The notes under the pieces are model-generated. The model made no database searches and was not told where the DNA came from. It was given only the letters and a program-made list of their open reading frames with translations. From Methylobacterium sp. FF17 (GTDB lineage: Bacteria > Pseudomonadota > Alphaproteobacteria > Rhizobiales > Beijerinckiaceae), in NCBI RefSeq assembly GCF_025813715.1, contig NZ_CP107532.1, positions 1,674,001-1,738,000 on the forward strand: a stretch of DNA of 64,000 bases, read 5' to 3'. This document shows, piece by piece, positions 47,399 through 56,189 of this stretch (its first letter is position 1; each line of letters begins with the position of its first letter). Both the position numbers and the translations under genes were made by a program.

Positions 47399-48409
47399 AT
47401 GAGCGGCGCAACCCTCGCCGAGCGTCCGGCGTCCGGCGCCCCGCCCGTGGACGCCGCCCTGCGGGCGCGCGTGCTCGCGTTGCGCGACGGCCTGCTGCAC
47501 GGGCTCATCGGCGCCGACGCGATGGTGGAGCGCCTGCTGATCGGCCTGCTCACCGGTGGGCACCTCCTCATCGAGGGCGCGCCGGGGCTCGCCAAGACCC
47601 GCGCGGTCAAGCGTCTCTCGGACGGGCTCGACGGCAGCTTCGCGCGCATCCAGTGCACCCCCGACCTGATGCCGGCGGACCTCACCGGCACCACGGTGTG
47701 GCGCCAGGATGCGGGCGATTTCGAATTCCTGCCCGGCCCCCTGTTCCACTCTCTCATCCTCGTGGACGAGGTGAACCGCGCGCCGCCGAAGGTGCAGTCC
47801 GCCCTCCTCGAGGCGATGGCGGAGGGGCAGATCACCGTGTCGGGCCACACCCACGCCCTGCCCGACCCCTTCATGGTGGTGGCGACCCAGAACCCGATCG
47901 AGCACGCGGGCACCTTCCCCCTGCCCGAGGCGCAGCTCGACCGCTTCCTCCTCCACGTCCTGGTGGAGATGCCGGACGAGGCCGCCGAGCGCCGCATCCT
48001 CGACCTCGTCGAGGGCGAGCTGAACCACCACGCCGAGGCGATGCCGGTGCGGCTCTCCGTGGCGGAGGTCCGCGCCGCCCGCGAGGCCGCCCTCAACGTC
48101 TACGTCTCGCCCGCCCTCAAGGACTATCTCGTGCGTCTGGTGGCCGGCACCCGCACCGACGCCGCCGCCCCGGACCTGCGCGCGGCCATCGAGCATCCGG
48201 CCTCGCCGCGCGGCACCCTGGCGCTGATGCTCGCCGGCAAGGCGCGGGCCTACCTGCGCGGCCGCGACCACGTCGTCCCCGAGGACGTGGCGGACCTCGC
48301 CGCCGACGCGCTGGCCCATCGCATCGGCCTGACCTGGCGCGCCGCCGCCGAAGGCCAGACCGCGCGCGGCGTCATCCGGGGCCTCGTGCAGCGGGTGCGG
48401 GCGCTCTGA
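47399..48409 (+). CDS. moxR: MoxR family AAA ATPase
   Basis: 336-residue MoxR ATPase. Walker A is EGAPGLAKTRAV; Walker B is LILVDEVNRAPPKVQSALLE; sensor 1 is VVATQNPIEHAGTFPLPEAQ. MoxR proteins act as chaperones with von Willebrand (VWA) domain proteins to insert or activate metal enzymes. Start ATG 47399; the frame runs back for kilobases antisense to the chemoreceptor, which is a shadow. It is first in an operon with a DUF58 protein, a DUF4381-like protein, two VWA proteins, a TPR protein and a BatD-like protein. Confidence 0.95.
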   Translation: MSGATLAERPASGAPPVDAALRARVLALRDGLLHGLIGADAMVERLLIGLLTGGHLLIEGAPGLAKTRAVKRLSDGLDGSFARIQCTPDLMPADLTGTTVWRQDAGDFEFLPGPLFHSLILVDEVNRAPPKVQSALLEAMAEGQITVSGHTHALPDPFMVVATQNPIEHAGTFPLPEAQLDRFLLHVLVEMPDEAAERRILDLVEGELNHHAEAMPVRLSVAEVRAAREAALNVYVSPALKDYLVRLVAGTRTDAAAPDLRAAIEHPASPRGTLALMLAGKARAYLRGRDHVVPEDVADLAADALAHRIGLTWRAAAEGQTARGVIRGLVQRVRAL

Positions 48410-48417
48410 GCGCGACC

Positions 48418-49353
48418 ATGGCCCCGGCATCCGCGCCCGTTCCGGCCGGCGACCCGCTGCTGGCCCCCGGCATCCACCTGTCCGGCGAGGCGCTGATGGG
48501 CCTGCGCCACCTCGCCCGGCGTGGGTTCGGCCCGGCGACGCGGACGCTGGCGGGCCTGCCCGGCGGGATCGTGACCCGGCGGCGCGGGCGCGGCTCGGAG
48601 CCCGACGACGTGCGCCTCTGGTCCGAGGGCGACGACCGCCGGCACATCGACCGCAACGCCACCGCCCGCACCGGCATCCTGCACGTGCGCACCCACCACG
48701 ACGAGCGCGACCGTGCCGTGGTGCTCCTCGTGGACCTGCGGCCCTCGATGCTGTTCGGCACGCGGCGCGCCCTGCGCTCCGTGGCGGCGGCGGAAGCCCT
48801 GGTGCTGCTCGGCTGGCGCATCGTCGGCGACGGCGGCCGCATCGGCCTCGTGGCCGCGGGCGCCGGCGAGCCCGTCGTGGTGCGCCCCGCCAACGGCGAG
48901 CGGGCGATGACGGCGGTGACGGGCGCCCTGGCGCTGGCGCATGCCCGCGCCCTGGCGGAGGCCGCGACCGGGGACCCGCCCCTCGCCCCCGCCCTGACCC
49001 TCGCCCAGAGCCTGCTGCCCTCGGGCGGGCACCTCGTCATCGGCAGCGCCCTCGACGCGCCCGGCGAGGACTTCGACCCCCTTCTCACGATCATGGCCGA
49101 GCGCCTCTCGATCCGCCTCGTCCTCGTCAGCGACGCCTTCGAGCGCGACCGCCCCCCGGGCTTCTACCCCTTCGCGACGCCGGACGGGCGGCGCGGCACC
49201 GTGCAGGCGCGCCGGGGCGATTCGCCCCCTCCGAGCGCAGACGCCCGCCTCGTGGACTACGCCCGCCGGGGCATCGAGGGCCTGCGCCTCGACGTGGAGG
49301 CGGGCCCGGAGGCCTACGCCCCCCTGATGGAGCGCCTCGATGCGGTGCTCTGA
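48418..49353 (+). CDS. DUF58 domain-containing protein
   Basis: 311 residues. DUF58 signature: LRHLARRGFGPATRTLAGLP, then SEPDDVRLWSEGDDRRHIDR and RTHHDERDRAVVLLVDLRPS, a VWA-related core without the full MIDAS. Placed 8 bases after moxR, as in typical moxR-DUF58 pairs. In Methylobacterium the equivalent gene in the methanol dehydrogenase cluster is mxaS. Probable adaptor between MoxR and the VWA proteins. Confidence 0.9.
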   Translation: MAPASAPVPAGDPLLAPGIHLSGEALMGLRHLARRGFGPATRTLAGLPGGIVTRRRGRGSEPDDVRLWSEGDDRRHIDRNATARTGILHVRTHHDERDRAVVLLVDLRPSMLFGTRRALRSVAAAEALVLLGWRIVGDGGRIGLVAAGAGEPVVVRPANGERAMTAVTGALALAHARALAEAATGDPPLAPALTLAQSLLPSGGHLVIGSALDAPGEDFDPLLTIMAERLSIRLVLVSDAFERDRPPGFYPFATPDGRRGTVQARRGDSPPPSADARLVDYARRGIEGLRLDVEAGPEAYAPLMERLDAVL

Positions 49354-49377
49354 CGGACCCGGCCTCGGGGGCGCCCG

Positions 49378-49836
49378 GTGAACCCCGACCTTCCCCCCAG
49401 CCTCGACCAGCTGCGCGGCCTGCATCTGCCCGCCGAGGCGGGCGGCACGCAGGGCGCGGTGATGCTCGCCATCGCCCTCGGGTTCACGGCGGCCCTGGCG
49501 CTGGGCCTGCTGCGCCATCTCGCCACCCGCCGCCGCGCCTCGGTCCGACGCGCGGCCCTGGCCGAACTCGCCGCCGCCGGTGCCCTGCCTCCGGAGCAGC
49601 GCCGCGTGGCACAGGCCCGGCTCCTGCGCCGGCTGGCCCGCACCCTCCAGGGCGACGCGGTGGCGGATCGGCAGGGCGCGGCGTGGGGCGTGGCCCTCGA
49701 CCGGCTCTTCGCCACGAGCTTCTTCACGACCGGCCCGGGCCGGACCTTCACGGAGGGGCTCTACCAGCGGGGGACGCCCGATCCCGGCCCGGTCGATGCC
49801 GAGCTCGCCCGGCTGTTCGCGCGGATCGGGGCCTGA
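49378..49836 (+). CDS. DUF4381-like membrane protein
   Basis: 152 residues from GTG 49378 (MNPDLPPSLDQLRGLHLP). One transmembrane helix at about 27-45 (AVMLAIALGFTAALALGLLR), then a basic cytoplasmic region RRASVRRAALAELAAAGALP and YQRGTPDPGPVDAELARLFA. The size and layout match DUF4381 genes that sit between DUF58 and VWA genes in Bat-type operons. Function unknown; likely a membrane partner of the VWA complex. Confidence 0.75.
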   Translation: MNPDLPPSLDQLRGLHLPAEAGGTQGAVMLAIALGFTAALALGLLRHLATRRRASVRRAALAELAAAGALPPEQRRVAQARLLRRLARTLQGDAVADRQGAAWGVALDRLFATSFFTTGPGRTFTEGLYQRGTPDPGPVDAELARLFARIGA

Positions 49837-49839
49837 TCC

Positions 49840-50865
49840 ATGCTGAACGGGATGCTGCCGAACTGGCTCTCCGCCCTCGCGTCGGCCTTCGATCTGGCAA
49901 GCCCCGCCGCGCTGGTGCTCCTGCCCCTGCCGCTCCTCGCCGCGCGGTTGATGCCACCCGAGCGCGCCGGGGCGAGTGGCGCCCTGCGCGTGCCCACCTC
50001 CCTGGTGGCGCGGGCCACGCGCGGCGACGGCGTGGCGGCGCGGGGGCGCGGACGCGCGCTCCTGGTCTGGACCCTGTGGGCGGCGCTGGTGGCCGCGCTC
50101 TCCGGCCCCCGCCTCGTCCTGCCCGCGACCGCGTTGCCGGCGTCGGGCCGCGAGATCATGCTGGTGATGGACCTGTCCGGCTCGATGGAGCGGCGCGACT
50201 TCGCCCTCGACGGCCAGACCGTGACCCGGCTCGCCGCCGTGAAGCGGGTCGGCACCGACTTCATCCGGCGCCGGGCCGGGGACCGCATCGGCCTCGTCAT
50301 CTTCGCCAACGAATCCTACGTCGCCGCGAGCCCGAGCTTCGACACCGCCACCGTCGCCCGCGCCCTGGACGAGGCCAATATCGGTCTGGTCGGACGCTCC
50401 ACCGGCATCGGCGACGGCCTCGGCCTCGCCCTCAAGCGCCTGAACCCGGCCGGGATCGCGGCGGAGGGCGCGGCGCCCGCCAGCGCCAAGGTGGTGATCC
50501 TGATGACGGACGGCGCCAACAATGCCGGCCAGACCACGCCCCGCGACGTGGCCGGCCTCGCCAAGGAGCTGGGGGTCCGCGTCCACACCATCGCGCTCGG
50601 CCCCCGCGACCTCTCCAACGCCGAGGGCGAGCAGGACGTCGTCGACACCGAGACCCTGCGCGAGATCGCCGACCTGACCGGCGGCCGGATGTTTCGCGTG
50701 AAAACCACCGACGACCTCGTCGCCATGGCAAACGCCATCGACGCGATCGAGGGCGGACGCGCCCAGGCGCCGCCGGTGCCTCTGCGAAAAGACCTCTGGC
50801 CCTGGCCCGCCACCCTCGCCTTCCTGGCGGCCATCGGGCTCCTCGCGGCGAGGCGTCAGGCATGA
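49840..50865 (+). CDS. VWA domain protein (BatA type)
   Basis: 341 residues. Two N-terminal membrane helices flank AARLMPPERAGASGALRVPT; the VWA domain has a complete metal-ion-dependent adhesion site: D-x-S-x-S in VMDLSGSMERRDF, plus a later Thr/Asp set (RTPRDVAGLAKEL-type region; MTDGANNAGQTTPRD). A C-terminal membrane helix ends the protein (WPATLAFLAAIGLLAARRQA). It overlaps the next gene by 4 bases. Such proteins work with MoxR ATPases. Confidence 0.9.
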   Translation: MLNGMLPNWLSALASAFDLASPAALVLLPLPLLAARLMPPERAGASGALRVPTSLVARATRGDGVAARGRGRALLVWTLWAALVAALSGPRLVLPATALPASGREIMLVMDLSGSMERRDFALDGQTVTRLAAVKRVGTDFIRRRAGDRIGLVIFANESYVAASPSFDTATVARALDEANIGLVGRSTGIGDGLGLALKRLNPAGIAAEGAAPASAKVVILMTDGANNAGQTTPRDVAGLAKELGVRVHTIALGPRDLSNAEGEQDVVDTETLREIADLTGGRMFRVKTTDDLVAMANAIDAIEGGRAQAPPVPLRKDLWPWPATLAFLAAIGLLAARRQA

Positions 50866-51791
50866 GCCTCCTCGACACCCTGGCGGTGCTGCGGCCCTGG
50901 TGGCTCGCAGCGATTCCCCTGGTCGCGATCCTCGCCCTGCGGGCCGCCTGGCGCTCGGCGCCGCTCGGCGACTGGACGAAGGCCGTGGATCCCGCCCTGA
51001 TGGCATTGCTCGCACGACGCGGCGCCGTGCTCGGCGGACGCCGGCAGGCGAACCTCGCCGCGGCGCTCGCCGCCGGTCTCGTCGCCCTGGCGCTGACCGG
51101 ACCGGCGGTGGAGCGCCCGGACGCCGCCACCTTCCGCAACCTCGACGCCACCGTGGTGGTGATCGACCTGTCGCGTTCCGTCGCCGAGGGCGGCCACCTC
51201 AAGGACGTGCGCCAGATCGCGCAAGGGGTCGCGGAGGCCGCCGGCACCCGCAGCGTCGCCGTGGTGGTCTATGCCGGCGACGCCTACCTCGCCGCCCCGC
51301 CCACCACCGACCGGGACACCCTCGCCTCCACCCTGTTCGCACTCGACGGCGACACCGTGCCCGACCGGGGCACGCACCCGGAACGCGGCCTCGCCCTCGC
51401 CCGGCGCACCCTGGCCGAGGCGGGGGTGATCGCGGGCGACGTGGTCCTCGTCACCGACGGCGACGGCATCGGCGAGGCGGCCTCGCGCGAAGCCGACGCG
51501 ATCCGGGCGAAGGGCTGGCACCTGCACGGACTCTTCGTGCCCGCCGGTCCCGGCCTGCCGGCGGGCTCGCCGAAGCCCGACCCGGGCGCCCTCGAACGCC
51601 TGACCGAGGCGGGCGCCGGCCGCTTCGCCCGCCTCGACGGCCCCGCCCCGGTGCTCGACGCGGTGGGCGCCAGCACGGCGCAGCACCTCGCGGCCGGCGG
51701 CTACACCGTGCTCGCCTTCGCCGATCTCGGGCGCTGGCTCGTGCTGCTGGCCCTGCTGCCGGCCCTCGTCCTGTTCCGCAGGAGCGCCTGA
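50862..51791 (+). CDS. VWA domain protein (BatB/MxaL type)
   Basis: 309 residues. N-terminal helix (PWWLAAIPLVAILALRAAWR), a second helix near 70, then a VWA domain with DLSRS (D-x-S-x-S) in VVVIDLSRSVAEG and LVTDGDGIGEAA, and a C-terminal helix (LVLLALLPALVLFRRSA). Resembles MxaL of the methanol dehydrogenase cluster. Start ATG 50862 inside the end of the previous gene. Confidence 0.88.
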   Translation: MSLLDTLAVLRPWWLAAIPLVAILALRAAWRSAPLGDWTKAVDPALMALLARRGAVLGGRRQANLAAALAAGLVALALTGPAVERPDAATFRNLDATVVVIDLSRSVAEGGHLKDVRQIAQGVAEAAGTRSVAVVVYAGDAYLAAPPTTDRDTLASTLFALDGDTVPDRGTHPERGLALARRTLAEAGVIAGDVVLVTDGDGIGEAASREADAIRAKGWHLHGLFVPAGPGLPAGSPKPDPGALERLTEAGAGRFARLDGPAPVLDAVGASTAQHLAAGGYTVLAFADLGRWLVLLALLPALVLFRRSA

Positions 51792-52699
51792 TGGCCGTCC
51801 GCGCCCTCGCCGCCCGCCTGCCTCCCCTCCCCCCGCACTGGACCCGCTGGGCCCGCCTGACCGCCCTCGGGCTCGCGGGCGTCGGCATCCTCGGCCTGAC
51901 CGCGACGGCGCAGCCGCGCACCAGCCTCGGCCGCACCCTGATGGGCCTCGGCCTGCCCGCCGCCGCCGCCTTCGTGCTGGACGATCCCGCCTGGCGCGGG
52001 CCCGCGCTCTACCAGGCCGGGCGCTACGAGGAGGCCGCCGCCCTGTTCCGCAACGGCGGCCGGCGCAACGCCTACAACCTCGGCAACGCCCTCGCGAAAT
52101 CCGGCGACCTGCAGGGGGCGCTGGACGCCTACGACGCCGCGCTCCAGTACAATCCGCGCGATGCCGACGCGCAGGCCAACCGCTCGCTGATCGCCCGCCT
52201 CGTCGACGAGGGCGCCGGCGATCCGGGCAAGGGCGGGGGGGTGGCCAACGCCACCGCGACGGTGGGCGCGCGCTACAACAAGACCTCGAACCAGGATCCG
52301 AACGACGACACCCAGGCCACCTCCAGCGGCGAGGGGCTCGCCGGCAACAAGGAGGGGGGGACCACCTCCTCGACCCCCGGCAACAGCAAGGTCGCCCGGC
52401 GCGGCAAGGCCGAGCAGGTCTCGGTGGATTCCGGCAAGGGCGAGGCCCGGGGCTCGGCCAGCGACGCGGCGGGGCGCGGGCGCACCGGCGCCGGCTCGGC
52501 AATGGTGGCCGCGGCCCCCGAGCGCGAGGTGCGCCGGGTCACGAAGAGCTTCGAGGCCCACGAGATCCGCCCCGACCGCCTCTGGCTCCAGACCCTGCCG
52601 GACGATCCCGGGCGCTATCTGAAGCTGCGTCTCAAGGCGGAGCAGGCGGCGCGGGTGGAGGCCGGCACCGCCGTGCCGGGGGGGAGCAACCCATGGTGA
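51791..52699 (+). CDS. TPR-containing protein (BatC/MxaK-position)
   Basis: 302 residues. N-terminal membrane helix at about 22-40, then one or two tetratricopeptide units (YQAGRYEEAAALFRNGG; NLGNALAKSGDLQGALDAYD; AALQYNPRDADAQANRSLIA). A long Gly/Ser/Asn-rich disordered region follows (about 145-250), and then VTKSFEAHEIRPDRLWLQTL before the end. ATG 51791 shares a base with the preceding stop (TGATG). Probably an anchoring or scaffold protein of the VWA complex. Confidence 0.85.
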   Translation: MAVRALAARLPPLPPHWTRWARLTALGLAGVGILGLTATAQPRTSLGRTLMGLGLPAAAAFVLDDPAWRGPALYQAGRYEEAAALFRNGGRRNAYNLGNALAKSGDLQGALDAYDAALQYNPRDADAQANRSLIARLVDEGAGDPGKGGGVANATATVGARYNKTSNQDPNDDTQATSSGEGLAGNKEGGTTSSTPGNSKVARRGKAEQVSVDSGKGEARGSASDAAGRGRTGAGSAMVAAAPEREVRRVTKSFEAHEIRPDRLWLQTLPDDPGRYLKLRLKAEQAARVEAGTAVPGGSNPW

Positions 52700-54051
52700 G
52701 CGTTCCACCGTTCGGCGTCTCCGCCCTGCGTTTCGTCGGCAGGCTTCACTCGAGTCGGAAGAATCCGGCCGCCCGTCACAGGGGACGTGTCGGCGCCTGG
52801 TGCCTCGCCCTCATCCTCTTCGCGCCCCTCCCCGCCCGCGCCGAGATCGGCCCCGGCGACCTCACCCTCACGGTGACCCCGGAGCGCAACGGCAATGCCG
52901 ACCCGTTCTCGCGGGAGATGGTGCTGCTGCGCATCCGCGGGGTCTATCGCCAGGCGATCCTGCTGGAGGAGGTGATCCAGCCCTCGCTCGCCAATTTCAG
53001 CTGGACGCAGCTCGGCCGCGACGCCTGGTCGAAGACCCGCCTGCCCGACGGTCAGGTCGCCATCGCCTTCGACCGGGTGGTGGCGATCTTCCCGCACCAT
53101 CCGGGCGACTTCACCATCGACCCCTTCATCCACCGCCTCACGGTGAACGAGGGCGGCAAGCGCGTGGTGGTCGACGTGCCCTCGGCGCCCGTCACGCTCC
53201 CCGTGGCGACCTGGACCAAGCCGGTGGGCGGCCCCGACGCCAAGGATCCGTGGTGGCTGCCGGCCAAGGACGTCACGATCACGGATTCCTGGAGTCCCGA
53301 CCCGGAAACGGTGAAGATCGGCGAGACCACCCGGCGCATCGTCACCCTGGAGGCGCAGGGCATGGTCGCCGAGGGATTGCCGCCCCGCCCCGTGATGCGC
53401 ACGCGCGGCATCCTCACCTTCGCCGGGCCCGTCACCCGCGAGACCCTGATCACGCCCTCGGGACCGATCGCGCGGGCCACCTACCAGTGGGACGTGCGCC
53501 CGGCCATCGAGGAGGTCATCCCCCTCGATGCGATCAGCATCCCGTGGTTCGACACGGTCTCGCGGACCCTGCGGGAGGCCGAGATCCCCGCCCGCCAGAT
53601 CGGCGGCGGCCTTCCCGACCGGGCCGACGAGGCGGGGCCGGCCCTGGCGGCCTCGCCCCTCCTCGTCGCCTGCGCCGCCCTCGTCGCCTTCGGCCTCGGC
53701 CTGGTGCTCCTCGGTTTCGGCCCGGGCGCCGCGCCGCGCCGGCGCCTCGATGCCCGCGCCCGCAGGGCCCTGCGCCGGGCCGCCGCCGCCCGCGACCGGC
53801 GGGCGTTCCGGGCCGCGCTGGCGCCCGCCCTCCAGGGAGAGCCGGAGCTGGCGGCCGCCTGGCGCGAACGTCCCGAGATCGCTGCCGGCCTCGAGGCCCT
53901 GGAGCGCGGGCTCTACGCGCCGGAGCCGTCGGGCGCGGACGTCGACCTGACCGCCCTCGCGGCCAGGCTGTCGCGGCCGGTTCCGGTCCCGCGCGCGGCG
54001 GCCGGGCCGGGCCGCCTCGCGCCCCTCGACGGCCCGTCCGCCGCGCGCTGA
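52693..54051 (+). CDS. BatD-like membrane/periplasmic protein
   Basis: 452 residues. After a basic N-terminus a signal-like helix (VGAWCLALILFAPLPARAE) leads into a periplasmic region of beta-rich segments (DLTLTVTPERNGNADPFSRE; FIHRLTVNEGGKRVVVDVPS; WSPDPETVKIGETTRRIVTL) as in BatD. A transmembrane helix at about 318-340 follows, then a cytoplasmic Arg/Ala-rich tail. It overlaps the TPR gene by 7 bases and ends the operon. Homologues sit last in Bat operons. Confidence 0.85.
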   Translation: MVSVPPFGVSALRFVGRLHSSRKNPAARHRGRVGAWCLALILFAPLPARAEIGPGDLTLTVTPERNGNADPFSREMVLLRIRGVYRQAILLEEVIQPSLANFSWTQLGRDAWSKTRLPDGQVAIAFDRVVAIFPHHPGDFTIDPFIHRLTVNEGGKRVVVDVPSAPVTLPVATWTKPVGGPDAKDPWWLPAKDVTITDSWSPDPETVKIGETTRRIVTLEAQGMVAEGLPPRPVMRTRGILTFAGPVTRETLITPSGPIARATYQWDVRPAIEEVIPLDAISIPWFDTVSRTLREAEIPARQIGGGLPDRADEAGPALAASPLLVACAALVAFGLGLVLLGFGPGAAPRRRLDARARRALRRAAAARDRRAFRAALAPALQGEPELAAAWRERPEIAAGLEALERGLYAPEPSGADVDLTALAARLSRPVPVPRAAAGPGRLAPLDGPSAAR

Positions 54052-54057
54052 CCGCCG

Positions 54058-54786
54058 CTATTCCCGGCGCAGGACGCGGTCGACGAGGAGGTCGAAGCCG
54101 CGCCGCCGCGTCATCGACGCTTCGAGGGCGGCGGGATCGTAGCGCTCCCGCACCCATGCCTCGAAGCCGATGGGGTTCTGCGCGGCGTCATCGAGATAGG
54201 CCGCGAAGAAGCGCCCCAGGATACCCGTCTTGGCCTGCCGGACATGGCCGTAGCGCAGGGAGAGCTGGCGCATCGCCCGGGCGGGCGGCACCCCTTCCTG
54301 GAAGATGAGGTACAGGGCCGCCGCCAGCCCCGCCCGGTCGGCGCCGGACTTGCAGTGGATCAGGGCGGGATACGGGATCGTCTCGAAGATCGCCTTCAGG
54401 GCGAGGATCGCCTCGCGCTCCGGTGCCGCGCGGGAGCGCAGGGTGATGTCCCGGAAATCGAGGCCGAGCGCCTGGCAGCGCTCGCGCTCGAGGGACCAGG
54501 ATCCGTATTCCGGTTGCCCGCGCAGCCACACGACGCTCCGGATCCCGGCGCGGGCGAACCGGTCGATCTGGTGCGGGGCGGGCTGCGCCGAGCGCCACAG
54601 CCGCCCGGTGCCGACCCGGTGCCGGTTGAGGTAGACGAGGCGGAACAGGCCGTGATCGGCCACCAGCATGTTGACCCAGGCCAGCACGCGCTCGGTCCGG
54701 TTCGCGATCGGGCGATCCCAGCGGGCGATCCGCGCCAGGCGCTGCTCGTTGCGGCGGACGTAGTCCCGGCCCCGCTTGAACCTCAA
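54058..54786 (-). CDS. Tyrosine/dual-specificity phosphatase-like protein
   Basis: 242 residues. P-loop motif HCKSGADRAGLAAALYLI (H-C-x5-R), preceded by GTGRLWRSAQPAPHQIDRFA and VVWLRGQPEYGSW, typical of the bacterial DSP-like phosphatase family. The start is TTG 54786, whose TTGA overlaps the stop of the upstream glycosyltransferase, implying coupled translation. The alternative is ATG at Met40 (54669), which removes the basic N-terminus. The pair may modify an LPS or lipid A-type substrate, but this is inference from gene pairing. Confidence 0.82.
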   Translation of the reverse strand: MRFKRGRDYVRRNEQRLARIARWDRPIANRTERVLAWVNMLVADHGLFRLVYLNRHRVGTGRLWRSAQPAPHQIDRFARAGIRSVVWLRGQPEYGSWSLERERCQALGLDFRDITLRSRAAPEREAILALKAIFETIPYPALIHCKSGADRAGLAAALYLIFQEGVPPARAMRQLSLRYGHVRQAKTGILGRFFAAYLDDAAQNPIGFEAWVRERYDPAALEASMTRRRGFDLLVDRVLRRE

Positions 54787-55565
54787 CGCGTCCGTTCCTT
54801 GGGGAAGTAGAGGATCGCGAGGCGATAGGTTCGCAGCATGGCGATGGTGATGGCTACGATGAAACCGTACACCCCGCCCGTGACGTGCATCTTCATGATG
54901 TAGTACTTGAAGAAGACCAGCATCGGCTCGAAGCCGATTCGAACCAGCGTCAGGGGAGATTTTTTCTTCACCTCTCCGGTCTGCAGCTTGTAGTAAGCGA
55001 TGTTCTTCTCCACCAGATGCGCGATCGAGCGGATCGACTGGTGGAAGATCGGGGCCCGGATATGCCCCTTGTGCGCGCTCGGGACCTTGACCTCGTCGAA
55101 GACGGCACTGTCGGGAAACCGGCAGCGGGTCCGGTCGTAGAGGCGCACGTAGCTGTGGTAATCGGCAAACGGCCTCGGCCGGTCGTCACCGGGATAGACC
55201 TGGGTGATCCGGAACTCGTAGCCGTGGATCGCGTCCGGGATCGGCGCCCGCAACAGGGCGAACAGTTCCGCCCGGGTGGCCTCCGTCAGCCACTCGTCCG
55301 CGTCGAGGTTCAGGATCCAGTCGTGGCTGGCCTGCGACTCGGCGAAACGCTTCTGCTGGCCGTAGCCTTCCCAGTCACGGTGGAAGCAGGTCGCCCCGAA
55401 ATCCCGGCAGATCCGCAGGGTCTCGTCCGTGCTCCCCGAGTCGATCACGATGATCTCGGAGACGAGGCCCCGGACGCTCTCGAGACAGCGCAGGATGCGG
55501 TCCGCCTCGTTCTTCGTGATGATCGTGCACGAGAGGGCGGTTCTTAAGGCCGGATCAGGCGTCAC
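54783..55565 (-). CDS. Family 2 glycosyltransferase (LPS core WaaE-like)
   Basis: 260 residues. GT2 core: SCTIITKNEADRILRCLESV, SEIIVIDSGSTDETLRICRD, GYGQQKRFAESQASHDWILN and LDADEWLTEATRAELF. C-terminal hydrophobic region near 225-255. This is the WaaE/KdtX-like layout of lipopolysaccharide core or lipid-carrier glycosyltransferases. GTG 55565 is the only in-frame start found. The gene is coupled with the downstream phosphatase by a 4-base overlap. Confidence 0.88.
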   Translation of the reverse strand: MTPDPALRTALSCTIITKNEADRILRCLESVRGLVSEIIVIDSGSTDETLRICRDFGATCFHRDWEGYGQQKRFAESQASHDWILNLDADEWLTEATRAELFALLRAPIPDAIHGYEFRITQVYPGDDRPRPFADYHSYVRLYDRTRCRFPDSAVFDEVKVPSAHKGHIRAPIFHQSIRSIAHLVEKNIAYYKLQTGEVKKKSPLTLVRIGFEPMLVFFKYYIMKMHVTGGVYGFIVAITIAMLRTYRLAILYFPKERTR

Positions 55566-55750
55566 CTGGGAAATCCCGTGGCTGGTCCGGGGCTTCGTAG
55601 CGGCGGGACCGGCGTTTCACAACTCGCGCGCCTGCGTGGAGGCCGTCCACCCGACCGTGCAGGCCCCGACCCTCGGTAGAGGTCCGTGAGACCGCGCCTT
55701 AACCGTCCCTTTACCATGATCGGCCACGGCTCGGGACGGAGGGTCCGACG

Positions 55751-56122
55751 ATGCGGCGAGGGATGAAGGCGGGGCCGGGGCTGGCGGCCTTGACGCTGCT
55801 CGCGGGTCTGGTGCCCGCCGGCGCGGCCGATTTCGCGGAGCCGTTCGCGCCCGGCGGCGCGCGCGGGCAGGGCCCAGGCCCGATGCCGCGCTACTTTCCG
55901 CGGGCGGAAGGGGACGATTCCAGCGGGAGCCGCGCGGTCCCGTTGCGGCGCCAGGCGCTCCGCTGCCGGGCGCGGCGGGTTCCGATCCCCACCGACGCCC
56001 CCGACGATCCGAGCTATGTCGGGTCCGCCTACGGCCTCGGCAAGCCGAGCTACTACGGCTTCACGCCGCCGCTCGGGGTGGACGATCCCTACGGACGGCC
56101 CCTGCTGCCCTATTGTCCCTGA
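55751..56122 (+). CDS. Secreted hypothetical protein
   Basis: 123 residues with a signal peptide (MKAGPGLAALTLLAGLVPAG, cleavage near AGAA|DF). The mature part is Pro/Gly/Tyr-rich, ending KPSYYGFTPPLGVDDPYGRP and LLPYCP, with two cysteines. Start ATG 55751 (or Met5). No family recognised. It is divergent from the glycosyltransferase gene across 185 bases. Confidence 0.6.
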   Translation: MRRGMKAGPGLAALTLLAGLVPAGAADFAEPFAPGGARGQGPGPMPRYFPRAEGDDSSGSRAVPLRRQALRCRARRVPIPTDAPDDPSYVGSAYGLGKPSYYGFTPPLGVDDPYGRPLLPYCP

Positions 56123-56189
56123 CGGCTGGCGCCGCCGCACGCGGGGGATTAGGTCTGGCGCCATCCGTCCGGCACGTTCGCGAGGTTCC

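Noticed and set aside
48250..51015. 921-codon minus-strand frame over the MoxR/VWA operon
   Set aside because: Shadow of DUF58, DUF4381-like and VWA genes; low-complexity product.
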